From the NCBI RefSeq assembly GCF_003326675.1, contig NZ_JPWF01000013.1, positions 62,001 to 126,000 of the forward strand: a stretch of DNA of 64,000 nt. Direction: 5' to 3'. Under the pieces are notes generated by a model. It was not told the origin of the DNA. It worked only from the letters and a program-made list of their open reading frames with translations, and ran no database searches. This document shows, one piece after another, positions 34,890 through 44,369 of the stretch. This DNA comes from Thalassospira profundimaris. GTDB lineage: Bacteria > Pseudomonadota > Alphaproteobacteria > Rhodospirillales > Thalassospiraceae. How positions within the stretch are numbered: the stretch's first letter is position 1; every line of letters starts with the position of its first letter. The translations under genes and the position numbers were made by a program.

Positions 34890-35864
34890 TCAGGCAATCG
34901 CCAGATAGGCCGACAGGGTACCAACCGATAGGATGGTGGTGATCAGGATCATTCTCCCGGTCAGGACACTTTTGCGTTCATAAAACTCGGCCAGCATGAA
35001 CGGGCCGGTGCCGGTCGGAAGGGCGGCAAGCAGGATGGCAATATGGGCCATTTGGCTTGGCAGGCCAAGAACGGGTACTGCCATCACCCATGTCAGGGCC
35101 GGTTGGGCAACCAGTTTGAGGAAGACGAAAATTCCCGTGGTACTCCATTTCTCGTGCTTTTGATTGGCGGTGCGATCCGCCAGAAACAGACCAAGTGCAA
35201 TCAGCGCACAGGGGGCAGCCGCCCCGCCAACAAGTTTCAGATAGACATCAACCGTATCGGGAAGCTCCCACGGGGACAGCATCACCAGGGTGCCAAGGGT
35301 CGGTGCGATCAGAAGCGGGTTTTTGACCAGTGCCTTAAGGGTTTTAAGCACGATATGCAGGCGGCTGGTTTCCTGTTGCAGGCCAAACTCGATCAGGATG
35401 ATGGCAATGGCAAACAGCACGCAGGCGGTCAGGATGGTGGCAATCAGGGTGGCGGCCAGCCCGCTTTCACCGATCAGGGCCAGAACAAGCGGAAAGCCCA
35501 GAAAACCGGCATTGGCATAACTTGTGGTCAGGCCATCAATCACGGCATCGACCAGATGATGACCACTGGCAATACGCATCACGATGGTCAGGATGAACAC
35601 AACGCCACAGCCAAATCCGAAAGCCAGAATGAAGTCGGGCTGCCAGATTTCATGCGGTTCGGCCTTTGCCATGATATCAAACAACAGGGCAGGCAGGGCA
35701 AAATAAACCACAAGCCGATTGATCTCGCGCGTGGCGGTCGGGCCAAGGGCACCGCTTTTGCGTGCAATCCATCCCGTCAGGATCAGCGCGAAAATCGGCA
35801 GAATAATCAAAATCTGGGCAAGCATATTCAAAAATCCGAAAGTTGATGCCCTGCTTTTACCCAT
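34890..35864 (-). CDS. AEC family transporter (auxin efflux carrier superfamily)
   Basis: A ~324-residue membrane carrier with ten hydrophobic segments in two halves of five; GWIARKSG near 34, SYANAGFLGFPLVLALIGESG near 115-135 and LPTGTGPFMLAEFYER near 285 are AEC hallmarks. Family members move malonate, malate or other organic acids. The ATG at 35864 is taken over a TTG two codons upstream. Divergent from a LysR gene with under 60 bases between the starts, an exporter/regulator pair in which binding sites must overlap both promoters. Confidence 0.82.
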   Translation of the reverse strand: MGKSRASTFGFLNMLAQILIILPIFALILTGWIARKSGALGPTATREINRLVVYFALPALLFDIMAKAEPHEIWQPDFILAFGFGCGVVFILTIVMRIASGHHLVDAVIDGLTTSYANAGFLGFPLVLALIGESGLAATLIATILTACVLFAIAIILIEFGLQQETSRLHIVLKTLKALVKNPLLIAPTLGTLVMLSPWELPDTVDVYLKLVGGAAAPCALIALGLFLADRTANQKHEKWSTTGIFVFLKLVAQPALTWVMAVPVLGLPSQMAHIAILLAALPTGTGPFMLAEFYERKSVLTGRMILITTILSVGTLSAYLAIA

Positions 35865-35923
35865 GATCAATCATGCATACCAATGCTATGTTATGTCGTG
35901 ATCAATACTTTATGGGTATCAAT

Positions 35924-36826
35924 ATGGAAATTCGTCAGATGCGCTATTTCGTGGCGCTGGCCGAGACATTGCATTTTGGCAAGGCCGCGGCACGGATGAA
36001 TATGACACAGCCCCCGTTCAGCCGTCAGATTGCCGCGATCGAGCGGGAAATGAAGGTGGAGCTTGTTGTTCGAAATTCACGGCATGTTGCCCTGACCCTT
36101 GCCGGGCAACGTTTCCTTGATGATGCCCGGCGGGTGTTGGCCCTGCTGGACGCGGCATGCCGGGATGCGCGCCTGGTCAGTCAGGGACAAATCGGTGAAT
36201 TGCGTCTTGGTTTCATGATGCATGCCGCCCATCGGCTTGTGCCCGACATTATCAGGCGCTATGCCCAGATACGGCCCAATGTGAAAATCGTTCTGGCCGA
36301 AACAACACCGGGCAATATCAGGCAGCAACTGGCGCAAGGGGAACTTGATGCCGCGATCACATTTGCCGAGCCAATGGCCCCCGAGTTCGACAGTATTTCA
36401 ATCCTGACCGATCAACTGTGTCTGATTGCGCCATCCGGGCACCCGTTGGCCTTGCGCGATAAAATCCGGGCATCCGATCTTGAAGACGTCGATCTGATTG
36501 TTGCCCCGGAACATATCGCAAGCCCGCTTTATGCCGCGATCATGCAATATTGCCAGACGGCGGGTTTTGTCCCGGCCATCAAGTTTGCCCCCCATCTGCA
36601 ACATACGATTGTTCGACTGGTGGCTGCTGGTCTTGGGGTTGGTTTGGTTCCGGCATCAATTTGCGATGATACGATGTCCGAGGTTGTGGTCAGGCCGCTT
36701 GAATTTCCACCATCTTTTGAAGTGGTTTTGACCTTTGCGCAGAACTCGATAAATCCGGCTGTTGCGGCACTTGTGGAAATGTTTGAAGACGGGGGCACGA
36801 CCGTTGCTGATAGATCAGGTGCGTAA
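35924..36826 (+). CDS. LysR family transcriptional regulator, CbbR/CatR-like branch
   Basis: A 300-residue LysR protein from the ATG at 35924 (MEIRQMRYFVALAETLHFGKAAARMNMTQ). The HTH MEIRQ.RYF.A..E.LHF..AA is typical of the CatR/BenM branch. The longer frame to 35873 is not conserved. Divergent from the AEC transporter; the gap has two GATCAAT copies and several partial dyads, so it probably regulates that transporter. The effector is unknown. Confidence 0.87.
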   Translation: MEIRQMRYFVALAETLHFGKAAARMNMTQPPFSRQIAAIEREMKVELVVRNSRHVALTLAGQRFLDDARRVLALLDAACRDARLVSQGQIGELRLGFMMHAAHRLVPDIIRRYAQIRPNVKIVLAETTPGNIRQQLAQGELDAAITFAEPMAPEFDSISILTDQLCLIAPSGHPLALRDKIRASDLEDVDLIVAPEHIASPLYAAIMQYCQTAGFVPAIKFAPHLQHTIVRLVAAGLGVGLVPASICDDTMSEVVVRPLEFPPSFEVVLTFAQNSINPAVAALVEMFEDGGTTVADRSGA

Positions 36827-36939
36827 ATTTACGTGCAACGGCAAAGAACCTAGAAATTTCTGTGCTGAGGCGCTATGTTCCGCCTCAAATATCGAGAAAA
36901 ACAAACCCACCTTGTTTTTGAGAGAGACGAGAGCCTTCC

Positions 36940-38556
36940 ATGAGTGATTTTGTCTATAAACCCATGTTCGATCAGGGGAAGGACACGACCCCGTACCGCA
37001 AGATCGGCGATGAGGGTGTTTCCACCGTTGACGTCAATGGCGAGACCTATTTGAAGGTTGAACCCGAAGCGATTGAAAAACTGACCCTTCAGGCGTTTTT
37101 TGATTGTTCGCACCTTTTGCGTCCGGGCCATCTTGAACAGCTTCGCAAAATCCTTGATGACGAAGAAGCCACGCCGAACGACAAGTTCGTTGCGATGGAT
37201 CTTCTGAAAAATGCTTCCATCGCCTCGGGCGGTGTGTTGCCGATGTGTCAGGATACCGGAACGGCAATCGTCATGGGCAAACGTGGTGGCAAGGTCATCA
37301 CCGATGGTTCCGATGAGGAAGCGCTGTCCAAAGGTATCTGGCAGGCTTATCAGAAGCACAATCTGCGCTTCTCGCAGGTATCGCCGCAGAACATGTTCGA
37401 AGAAAAGAACACTGGTTCGAACCTTCCGGCGCAGATCGACCTTTATGCGACCAAGGGCGATGAATACAAATTCATGTTCATGGCAAAGGGCGGCGGGTCT
37501 GCCAACAAGACCTTCCTGTTCCAGCAGACCAAGGCGCTTTTGAACCCGGAAAGCCTGCGCAAGTTCCTGGATGAGAAAATCCGCACCCTTGGCACTTCGG
37601 CGTGCCCGCCTTATCACCTTGCCATCGTCATTGGTGGTACGTCGGCAGAAGCCTGCCTTAAGACCGTGAAAATGGCGTCGGCGCGTTACTATGATAACCT
37701 TCCGACCGAAGGTGGCGATCATGGTCAGGCCTATCGTGACCTTGAATGGGAACAGAAGGTTCTTGAGATGACCCGCGAAATGGGCATCGGCGCACAGTTT
37801 GGCGGCAAGTATTTCTGCCACGATGTGCGTGTGATCCGCCTGCCGCGTCACGGTGCAAGCTGCCCGGTTGGTCTGGGTGTTTCATGCTCGGCTGACCGTC
37901 AGATTCTGGGCAAGATCACCAAGGACGGTATCTTTATCGAGGATCTCGAACATGATCCGGCGAAGTACCTGCCGCAGGTAACGGACGAGCATCTTGACGA
38001 CGAAGTGGTCAAGGTTGACCTGAACCGTCCGATGGATGAAATCCGCAAGCAGCTTTCGCAATATTCGGTCAAAACGCGCCTGTCGCTGACCGGTACGGTG
38101 ATTGTGGCCCGTGACATCGCACATGCCAAAATCAAGGAACGCCTTGATGCCGGTGAAGAGATGCCCGAATACCTCAAAAACCATCCGGTCTATTATGCCG
38201 GTCCGGCAAAAACCCCGGAAGGCATGCCTTCGGGGTCGTTCGGCCCGACCACGGCTGGCCGTATGGATGCCTATGTCGAACAGTTCCAGGCGGCTGGCGG
38301 TTCGTTCGTGATGCTGGCGAAAGGCAACCGTTCCAAGGCTGTCAAGGATGCCTGTAACAAGTATGGCGGTTTCTATCTTGGTTCCATCGGCGGCCCGGCG
38401 GCACGTCTGGCACAGGATTGCATCAAGAAGGTCGAAGTTCACGAATATCCGGAACTTGGCATGGAAGCCGTTTGGAAGATCGAAGTTGAAGACTTCCCGG
38501 CCTTTATCGTCATTGATGACAAGGGCAATGATTTCTTTGCCGAATTCGGCATCTGA
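36940..38556 (+). CDS. fumA: Fumarate hydratase class I (Fe-S)
   Basis: A 538-residue single-chain class I fumarase, interconverting fumarate and malate in the TCA cycle. Cys in [10 protein letters not shown] (near 105) and in [28 protein letters not shown] (near 305-325) fit ligands of the oxygen-sensitive [4Fe-4S] cluster. The C-terminal beta part has the [13 protein letters not shown] substrate loop. Length is normal. ATG 36940 after GAGAGACGAG. Monocistronic, closed by a terminator. Whether a class II FumC exists elsewhere cannot be told. Confidence 0.93.
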   Translation: MSDFVYKPMFDQGKDTTPYRKIGDEGVSTVDVNGETYLKVEPEAIEKLTLQAFFDCSHLLRPGHLEQLRKILDDEEATPNDKFVAMDLLKNASIASGGVLPMCQDTGTAIVMGKRGGKVITDGSDEEALSKGIWQAYQKHNLRFSQVSPQNMFEEKNTGSNLPAQIDLYATKGDEYKFMFMAKGGGSANKTFLFQQTKALLNPESLRKFLDEKIRTLGTSACPPYHLAIVIGGTSAEACLKTVKMASARYYDNLPTEGGDHGQAYRDLEWEQKVLEMTREMGIGAQFGGKYFCHDVRVIRLPRHGASCPVGLGVSCSADRQILGKITKDGIFIEDLEHDPAKYLPQVTDEHLDDEVVKVDLNRPMDEIRKQLSQYSVKTRLSLTGTVIVARDIAHAKIKERLDAGEEMPEYLKNHPVYYAGPAKTPEGMPSGSFGPTTAGRMDAYVEQFQAAGGSFVMLAKGNRSKAVKDACNKYGGFYLGSIGGPAARLAQDCIKKVEVHEYPELGMEAVWKIEVEDFPAFIVIDDKGNDFFAEFGI

Positions 38557-38581
38557 TTTCGAACCGGTCATCCGGAAAGAT

Positions 38582-38618
38582 AAAAACGGCGCAGGGGCAA
38601 CCTTGCGCCGTTTTTTTC
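38582..38618 (+). terminator. Rho-independent terminator after fumarase
   Basis: AAAACGGCGCAGG and CCTTGCGCCGTTTT pair around GGCAA, then a T-run. Confidence 0.9.
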
Positions 38619-38719
38619 AATTTTCAACGCATAGCTGACCTCCGGTCAAAGGGGGTTGTGGGATGGCAGCGTAAATGGTCTGATTTCCGCAAAATCAACC
38701 CTTTATCGGAAAGTCTGAT

Positions 38720-39640
38720 ATGTCTGAAACTTCCGCGCTTCGTGCCACCAGCGCGACGGAAAGCCGACTTGTCGGTGTGACATCAGCCCTGGCCACAGTG
38801 TTTATCTGGGCCGGATGGCTGATTGCGACCCGCTATGCCATGACATCGAATTTCACGGCCGTTGATATCGGCCTTTTGCGCTTTGTCGTGCCGTTTGTGT
38901 TGCTTGCCCCGATCTGGCTTAGAAAGGGCATCTGGCCCAAGGGGCTTTCGATTGCCAATGGTCTTTTGATGCTGGCGGGATCGGGGGCGTTTTACACCCT
39001 GATGGTTGCCAGTGCCCTGCAATTCGTTCCGGCAAGCCATGTGGGCATTTTGTTGCCTGGTGTGATGGCGGTCTGGGCGGTTCTGATTGCTGTTGTGATG
39101 TTTGGCGAACGCCCGGGCAATATGCGTCTGGCCGGGTATGGGGCGGTGATTGTCGGTGTTTTGTCGCTTGTCGCGTTAAAACCGGCCGGGGCGGTCAGTA
39201 ATGATATGTTGATGGGCTATGGGCTTGTATCGGCCGGGGCGTTCATGTGGGCGTGCTATACCCATGCGATGCGTCAAAGCGGCCTTGGTGCACTTGATGC
39301 CGCGGCCTTTGTCGGATTCTGGTCCTTTGTGATCATGGCGGTGATTGCGCTGTTTACCGGAACGACACTTCCCGATGCGCCGGTGGGTGACATCATGATG
39401 CTGTTGACCGCACAGGGCGTTCTGGCCGGGTGTGTTGCGGTGATTACCTATGGCCTTGCCGTGCGCCATATCGGATCAACCGGCGCATCGGCATTCGGGG
39501 CGATGACCCCGGCACTGACAGCCCTTGGCGGTGTTGTGTTGCTGGGCGAACAGGGGGGCGTCGGACTTGCCCTTGCCGTGGTTCTGGTGATCCTCGGTGT
39601 GATGGTCGCGTCCGGCGTGTTTCGCAAGGTAAAGCTGTAA
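38720..39640 (+). CDS. DMT family transporter (EamA domains)
   Basis: A 306-residue transporter with ten TM segments in two EamA repeats; the first ends in LVALKPAG and the second in VILGVMVASGVF. The PASHVGILLPGVMAVWAVLIAVVMFGERP stretch is the typical conserved TM3-4 region. Exporters of amino acids or metabolites are common in this family. ATG 38720 after GGAAAG. No operon partner. Confidence 0.85.
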   Translation: MSETSALRATSATESRLVGVTSALATVFIWAGWLIATRYAMTSNFTAVDIGLLRFVVPFVLLAPIWLRKGIWPKGLSIANGLLMLAGSGAFYTLMVASALQFVPASHVGILLPGVMAVWAVLIAVVMFGERPGNMRLAGYGAVIVGVLSLVALKPAGAVSNDMLMGYGLVSAGAFMWACYTHAMRQSGLGALDAAAFVGFWSFVIMAVIALFTGTTLPDAPVGDIMMLLTAQGVLAGCVAVITYGLAVRHIGSTGASAFGAMTPALTALGGVVLLGEQGGVGLALAVVLVILGVMVASGVFRKVKL

Positions 39641-39705
39641 TCCTGTAACCGGACCAGTTCCAGAAAGCCTGCCAAGCTGGCGGGATTGTGGAAATGATTA
39701 ATTGT

Positions 39706-39741
39706 ATTGCACACGCGAAATGTGCTTTTCGCGTGTGCAAT
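39706..39741. repeat. Perfect 15-bp inverted repeat upstream of the GAF chemoreceptor
   Basis: ATTGCACACGCGAAA (39706-39720) and TTTCGCGTGTGCAAT (39727-39741) are perfect arms with a 6-base loop TGTGCT. No T-run follows on either strand closely, so it is not a standard terminator. It lies 130 bases before the GAF chemoreceptor start and 65 after the DMT stop. Confidence 0.85.
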
Positions 39742-39869
39742 ATTACGCTACTATTACGGGATGGAAGGGTAACGGAGCCCTTTCGATCCATAAAACGGCA
39801 GGCAACGAGGCTTGCGTAACCTGTTCGGTATCTTTTGGTTCCGAACTGTTTTGGCCTCGGAGTGTTCAG

Positions 39870-41303
39870 ATGTTTGCCGGTTTCATTCGTTCCGTATCCC
39901 CCGAAAATGATCGTGATTTCCGCCGTGGCCCGCAAAATTCGGGACTGGCCGATATTTTGCGTTTGCTGCGCAAGGTCAGTGACGTTGCCGACGAGGCGAC
40001 CGCCAGAAACGAGGCTGTTGCGAAAATCCTGACTGCTGTTTGTGATTACTGCAAATGGCCGATTGGCCATGCCTATTTGCGATCTGCTGATACGCTTTGT
40101 TCGGCAAAGATTTGGTCGGTCAGTCCATCAATACCGGCTTCGGCAATTGCCGAATTCCGGGCGCAATCAGAGAAAACCACCTTTGCACTTGGGCAAGGAT
40201 TGATCGGCACGGTTGCGGCCAATGGTGTGGCGGTCTGTATTGCCGATGTCACAAAAAAGGACGGCTTTTTGCGTGCGGCATCGGCCCGACAAAACGGACT
40301 TCGCGGGTGTTTTGCCTTTCCGGTCAAACTGAATGGCCGGACCGAAGGCGTGATTGAATTTTTCAGCCCCGAGATCGCCGAACTCGATGACGACATGCTT
40401 GAACTTCTGGGCTTTGTGGGCGGGCAGGTCGCACGGGTTCTTGAACGCGAACAGGTTCTGCAATCACGCCAACAATTGGCGGCGGACTTCGAAAGCCAGG
40501 TTCAGGGAACGGTCGGAATGTTGGGGGCCGCGGTCAGCCAGATGCGCAGCGCCCTTGAGGTGCTTGGTGAAAGCAACGATCAGACCCGCCATTGCAGCGG
40601 TGGCATCGATCAGGCAGCGCAAGCGGCTTTGTCGCGGATTGAAAATGTTGCGGCCCGGATGGAAATCCTTAAGGGGCAGGTGATTGCCGTTGGCAAGGGG
40701 GCGGTCGAGACTGTCAAAACCACACAGGATATCGGATCGCAGGCACGCGACATGCGCGATACTTTTGCGACCCTTCAGGACCGTGCCGCTGATGCCGAAA
40801 AGATGCTGGCATCAATTTCGGCCATTGCCGCGCAAACCAAAATGCTTGGTCTGAATGCATCAATAGAAGCGGCGCGCGTCGGCGAGGCCGGCAAGGGCTT
40901 TGCGATTGTAGCCAAGGAGGTCAAGGCACTTGCCGGTCAGTCGGCCAGTGCGACCGAGGAAATTTCGCGCTGGATGGCGCTTATGCTTGGTGCGATTTCC
41001 AAGGCGGGGACGGATATCGACCTGATTGCCGAGGCGATGGATGATCTGCAAGGCCGTTCGGAACTGACGGCGTCACAAACCGGCGAACAGGCCGAAATTT
41101 GCATCTCGGTGGCAACGGATGCCAATGATGCGGTGTTTGAAGCGCGATCGGTCGGGACAAGCGTTATCGAAATTGCCAACGCGATTGCCCATACCGAAAC
41201 GGTGGCAAGCGAGCTTTCCGATGCATCGAAGAACCTTGAAGTTCAGGGTGCTGAACTAAGTGACAGGGTCGAGGGGTTTGTCGGCAAGGTTCTTGCGATG
41301 TAA
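39870..41303 (+). CDS. Soluble methyl-accepting chemotaxis-like protein with GAF sensor
   Basis: A 477-residue cytoplasmic receptor with no TM segment. A GAF domain spans ~40-195 (GQGLIGTVAANGVAVCIADVTKKDGF, LNGRTEGVIEFFSPEIAELDDDML). The signalling domain covers ~280-470 with the hairpin tip AQTKMLGLNASIEAARVGEAGKGFAIVAKEVKALAGQS; it is shorter than in classic receptors. It may sense an internal cue and act on a CheA array or other kinase. ATG 39870 is chosen for its GGAG; an upstream extension of the frame passes through the 15-bp inverted repeat and is not conserved. Confidence 0.85.
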   Translation: MFAGFIRSVSPENDRDFRRGPQNSGLADILRLLRKVSDVADEATARNEAVAKILTAVCDYCKWPIGHAYLRSADTLCSAKIWSVSPSIPASAIAEFRAQSEKTTFALGQGLIGTVAANGVAVCIADVTKKDGFLRAASARQNGLRGCFAFPVKLNGRTEGVIEFFSPEIAELDDDMLELLGFVGGQVARVLEREQVLQSRQQLAADFESQVQGTVGMLGAAVSQMRSALEVLGESNDQTRHCSGGIDQAAQAALSRIENVAARMEILKGQVIAVGKGAVETVKTTQDIGSQARDMRDTFATLQDRAADAEKMLASISAIAAQTKMLGLNASIEAARVGEAGKGFAIVAKEVKALAGQSASATEEISRWMALMLGAISKAGTDIDLIAEAMDDLQGRSELTASQTGEQAEICISVATDANDAVFEARSVGTSVIEIANAIAHTETVASELSDASKNLEVQGAELSDRVEGFVGKVLAM

Positions 41304-41330
41304 GGGCTGTTAACCGGGATGGTCTGATGC

Positions 41331-42431
41331 CTAGGTCAGATGGGCCGTTCGCTTTGCCACAAGCCGGGCAAGGGATGGTCCAAACGCCAGCACCATAAAG
41401 AACCGGGTTGCTTGCAAGACCAGAATAAAGGACAGGTCGACATTGGTACTGGCGGCGATGATGGCGACCGAATCAAGGCCGCCGGGGCTGGTTGCCAGAT
41501 AGGCGGTCAATGGATCAACATCCATAAAGATCACCAACAAGGCCGAAATGCCCGCGCAAAAGCCGATCAGAACAATGATCGACAGCAATACCTTGGGAAA
41601 GGCCCGGGCGGCGTGGCGCAAAACGGGCGGGGTGAATTTAAGCCCGATCACCCAGCCGATCATCGCATAGGTCAGGCCAAGGAACCATTCGGGCAGAACG
41701 ACATCCAGGAAGCCGCCAACATGCAGGATCATGGTGACAATGATCGGCACCAGAAGCGTTCCCGACGGCAGGCGCGATTTTTCCCCGACAAGGCAACAGA
41801 TAACTGCCAGTGCAAGCGTGATGGCAAAGCCCGTCACATCAAGCGGCGGGAACCATTGATGGGCCTGTGCCGCGGCGGCGGCAACTTCTGGATCAACCCA
41901 GAAATTGGCGACACTGGATGCCACGGCAACAACAATCACCACACGCACATATTGCATGAAGGCGACAAGGCGTGCATCGGCACCAAAGGCCTCGGCCATG
42001 ATGACCATCGCGGATGCGGCACCGGGGGATGATCCCCAAATACCTGCAGTGCCCGGCAAAACCTGTTTGACGCACAGAATCCAGCCCAGAAAGCTGCTGG
42101 CAAGAAGCGTCATCGTCGTTACACCAATGATTAGCGGCCAGTCCTGAACAAAGGAAGTCAGGATGCCGATGGTCATTGATCCACCGATCATGACGCCCAA
42201 AACCGACTGCGCGCCAAGATAAAGCGGTTTGGGCGGAGTAATGTTGGCGCCGTTGGTTCCCATGATGATGCCAATCACCATCGGGCCGACCAGAAGGGCG
42301 GCGGGGACATGCCAGTAATGCAGGAAGGCCGAGAAAACCAGAGAGACCGATACCATAAGCAGCCACTGGACTGATTTCGGTAAGCGGCCGAGGCGTTCCG
42401 GCGACGGGTGTTCGGGGCTTTCAGAAGACAC
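41331..42431 (-). CDS. AbrB family membrane protein (Gneg_AbrB_dup, COG3180)
   Basis: A 366-residue membrane protein of duplicated architecture: two ~150-residue halves with PAALLVGPMVIGIIMG and an analogous SGTLLVPIIVTMILH. GIWGSSPGAASAMVIMAEAFGADARLVAFMQYVRV in the first half and YLATSPGGLDSVAIIAAS in the second are the repeated signature (SPGG motifs). Often annotated AbrB or ammonia monooxygenase by homology, the function is unproven and probably transport. GTG start after AAAGG. It stands alone. Confidence 0.8.
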   Translation of the reverse strand: MSSESPEHPSPERLGRLPKSVQWLLMVSVSLVFSAFLHYWHVPAALLVGPMVIGIIMGTNGANITPPKPLYLGAQSVLGVMIGGSMTIGILTSFVQDWPLIIGVTTMTLLASSFLGWILCVKQVLPGTAGIWGSSPGAASAMVIMAEAFGADARLVAFMQYVRVVIVVAVASSVANFWVDPEVAAAAAQAHQWFPPLDVTGFAITLALAVICCLVGEKSRLPSGTLLVPIIVTMILHVGGFLDVVLPEWFLGLTYAMIGWVIGLKFTPPVLRHAARAFPKVLLSIIVLIGFCAGISALLVIFMDVDPLTAYLATSPGGLDSVAIIAASTNVDLSFILVLQATRFFMVLAFGPSLARLVAKRTAHLT

Positions 42432-42683
42432 GACAGGGACCTTTGCAACAAAAGGGGTGGTTTATCGCGGGTGGCGCGGCAACCATGATCCGACATCCGG
42501 ATGTGTCGTTAAGGTGGGGTCGCCAAGTATAACCTTATAATCATTTGAGAATCGAGCTTTTGCCGCACGGCAGCCATGCCCGAGCATAAAATGGGTGCTG
42601 TATTCTGACAGGAGCTTGGACAGGCAGTGACAGGTTGCGTATCAATGGGGATCAACTTTGTGAGCCAAGGGGAAAGAACGGCA

Positions 42684-43316
42684 ATGACCGATCCGATCAA
42701 TTTCATGTTTGATGGCAATGAGGAGGCGAAACTGACCATTGCGCTTGCGCATGGTGCCGGGGCGCCAATGGACAGCCCGTTCATGAATGAAATGGCGGAA
42801 TGTCTTGCCGCACGTGGCTGGCGGGTTGCGCGGTTTGAATTTCCCTATATGGCCAAACGCCGGATGGATGGCAAAAAGCGCGGCCCGGACCGGGCGCCTG
42901 TATTGATCCCGTTTCTGGGCGATGTGGTGACGCAGTTGGGCGGGCCGGAAAAGCTTATCCTTGGTGGCAAATCCATGGGCGGACGAATGGCCAGTATGGT
43001 TGCCGATGATCTTGGTGTGGCGGGGCTTGTCTGTCTTGGATATCCGTTCCATCCACCGGCAAAACCCGAAAACCTGCGTACAGAACATCTGGCAGCGCTT
43101 AAAACCCCGGCCCTGATTTGCCATGGCACTCGTGATCCGTTCGGAAAGCCCGATGAGATTGAAGGATATGATTTGTCAGAAGCCATCAAAATGCATTGGG
43201 TCGAGGATGGCGAACATGATTTCAAGCCGCGCAAAAATTCTGGGCGGACGCAAAGCCAGAACATAGGTGATGCGGCCAAGGCGATCTCGGATTTTGCCAA
43301 TGGCCTGATCAAATGA
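42684..43316 (+). CDS. Alpha/beta hydrolase, TEX30/KANL3-like
   Basis: A 210-residue serine hydrolase fold from ATG 42684. LAHGAGAPMDSPFMNEMAECLAARGWRVARFEFPYM gives the oxyanion region, GKSMGGRMAS the nucleophile elbow (Ser), CHGTRDPFG the acid strand and DGEHDF the His. This is the TEX30-type family, whose substrates are not known. A frame opening 57 bases upstream is less likely. Flanked by a terminator. Confidence 0.8.
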   Translation: MTDPINFMFDGNEEAKLTIALAHGAGAPMDSPFMNEMAECLAARGWRVARFEFPYMAKRRMDGKKRGPDRAPVLIPFLGDVVTQLGGPEKLILGGKSMGGRMASMVADDLGVAGLVCLGYPFHPPAKPENLRTEHLAALKTPALICHGTRDPFGKPDEIEGYDLSEAIKMHWVEDGEHDFKPRKNSGRTQSQNIGDAAKAISDFANGLIK

Positions 43317-43345
43317 AAACAGCCCGCCTTCTGGCGGGCTGTTTC
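43317..43345. terminator. Terminator between hydrolase and VOC genes
   Basis: AAACAGCCCGCC and GGCGGGCTGTTT pair around TTCT; convergent genes share it. Confidence 0.8.
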
Positions 43346-43374
43346 GTTGTGATGTGGTGACGGATCAAAGCGCA

Positions 43375-43770
43375 TTAGCCCTGTGGGTCATGGCAAACGG
43401 CTTCGATATTGACCCCGTCGGGATCAAGGATGAAGGCCCCATAGTAATGTTCGCCGTAATGTGGGCGCAGACCCGGTGCGCCGTTGTCCTGCCCACCCGC
43501 GGCCAGGGCCGCGGCATGAAAGGCATCAACGGTTTTGCGGTCCCTGGCCCGAAAGGCGACGTGGCTCATATTGCGGGGTTCTTTCATGATCCCGCCGATC
43601 CAGAATTCCGGGCCCTGATCGGTTCCGAAACCGACAAAGGCGGTGGTGCCGGTTGTTTCAGCACTTTCTTCATATTGAATGCTGACACCCAGCGGGGCGA
43701 GGGTGGCGACATAAAAGGCCTTTGATTTCTCGAAATCGGAAACCGGTAAGGAAACGTGATCAAAAATCAT
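43375..43770 (-). CDS. VOC family protein (glyoxalase/bleomycin resistance fold)
   Basis: A 131-residue VOC protein from ATG 43770 (MIFDHVSLPVSDFEKSKAFY). Two beta-alpha-beta-beta-beta units are visible; the metal-site pattern is His at HVSLPV, His at HVAFRARD, Glu at IEAVCHD. It may be a glyoxalase I-like lyase or a binding protein. 37 bases separate it from the second VOC gene upstream on the same strand, suggesting one transcript. Confidence 0.8.
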   Translation of the reverse strand: MIFDHVSLPVSDFEKSKAFYVATLAPLGVSIQYEESAETTGTTAFVGFGTDQGPEFWIGGIMKEPRNMSHVAFRARDRKTVDAFHAAALAAGGQDNGAPGLRPHYGEHYYGAFILDPDGVNIEAVCHDPQG

Positions 43771-43807
43771 AGGGCTTGCTTTCAAGTGTCATTGTGGCGC
43801 GAGGAGG

Positions 43808-44245
43808 TCAGGACATTATTGCCTGTGCGTCATCGAGGAATTGCGCGGCATATTCCGGGGCGATCTGGCCGGTTTGGGATGCGACATCAATGCGAACCCC
43901 GTTTGGATCAAGCAGGGCAAAGTGACGCTGCCCCCACGGTTCATCGCGCAGTTCCATGGCAAATTCGAAATCGGCATTGCGCAGTTCCTTGGCGGCAATC
44001 CCGGCATCCTCGACCTCCAGACACAGCACACTTCCTTCGCCAAGGGTGGCGGCATGGAAGATGGCAGGTTGGGTGTCATGACCCGGTTTCATCAAGCCAA
44101 GCTGAACAGACGGGAAATCTGCCCAGACCAGTTGGCAATACCATTCACCGTCAAAAACCGGCGTGAAGCCGAGTTTCTGGTAAAAGGCGCGGCTTTGGGT
44201 GAATTTCTCGGTGATGATGATTGGATAGGAATTGGTGACTTTCAT
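43808..44245 (-). CDS. VOC family protein, bleomycin-resistance-like
   Basis: A 145-residue VOC protein. ATG 44245 follows AGGAGC; a much longer open frame to 44476 runs through the operator and the WYL gene and is rejected. It has ITEKFTQSRAFYQKLGFTPVF, then PWGQRHFALLDPNGVRIDVAS, the typical C-terminal motif of drug-binding VOC proteins. Metal-site residues are incomplete (no N-terminal His), pointing to a binding, not catalytic, role. Divergent from a WYL regulator across 124 bases. Confidence 0.8.
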   Translation of the reverse strand: MKVTNSYPIIITEKFTQSRAFYQKLGFTPVFDGEWYCQLVWADFPSVQLGLMKPGHDTQPAIFHAATLGEGSVLCLEVEDAGIAAKELRNADFEFAMELRDEPWGQRHFALLDPNGVRIDVASQTGQIAPEYAAQFLDDAQAIMS

Positions 44246-44304
44246 TGTCGTGCTCCTGACATTTGCGATTGATCCTGTCCCGATTTCGCAATGTTTGCAC
44301 ATCC

Positions 44305-44328
44305 CTCCTGACAGGAGCCTGTCAGGAG
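44305..44328. promoter_or_regulatory. Operator between VOC and WYL regulator genes
   Basis: CTCCTGACAG (44305-44314) and CTGTCAGGAG (44319-44328) are perfect 10-bp arms around GAGC. A single half-site CTCCTGACA recurs at 44253-44261, just before the VOC start. Likely bound by the WYL regulator, in line with autoregulation and control of the VOC genes. Confidence 0.75.
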
Positions 44329-44369
44329 CGGTATGATAATTTTCCGGGCATGATGACGAAGGAGCGATC

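Noticed and set aside
39702..39869. Upstream extension of the GAF chemoreceptor
   Set aside because: It would translate through the 15-bp inverted repeat and has no ribosome site; the ATG at 39870 does.
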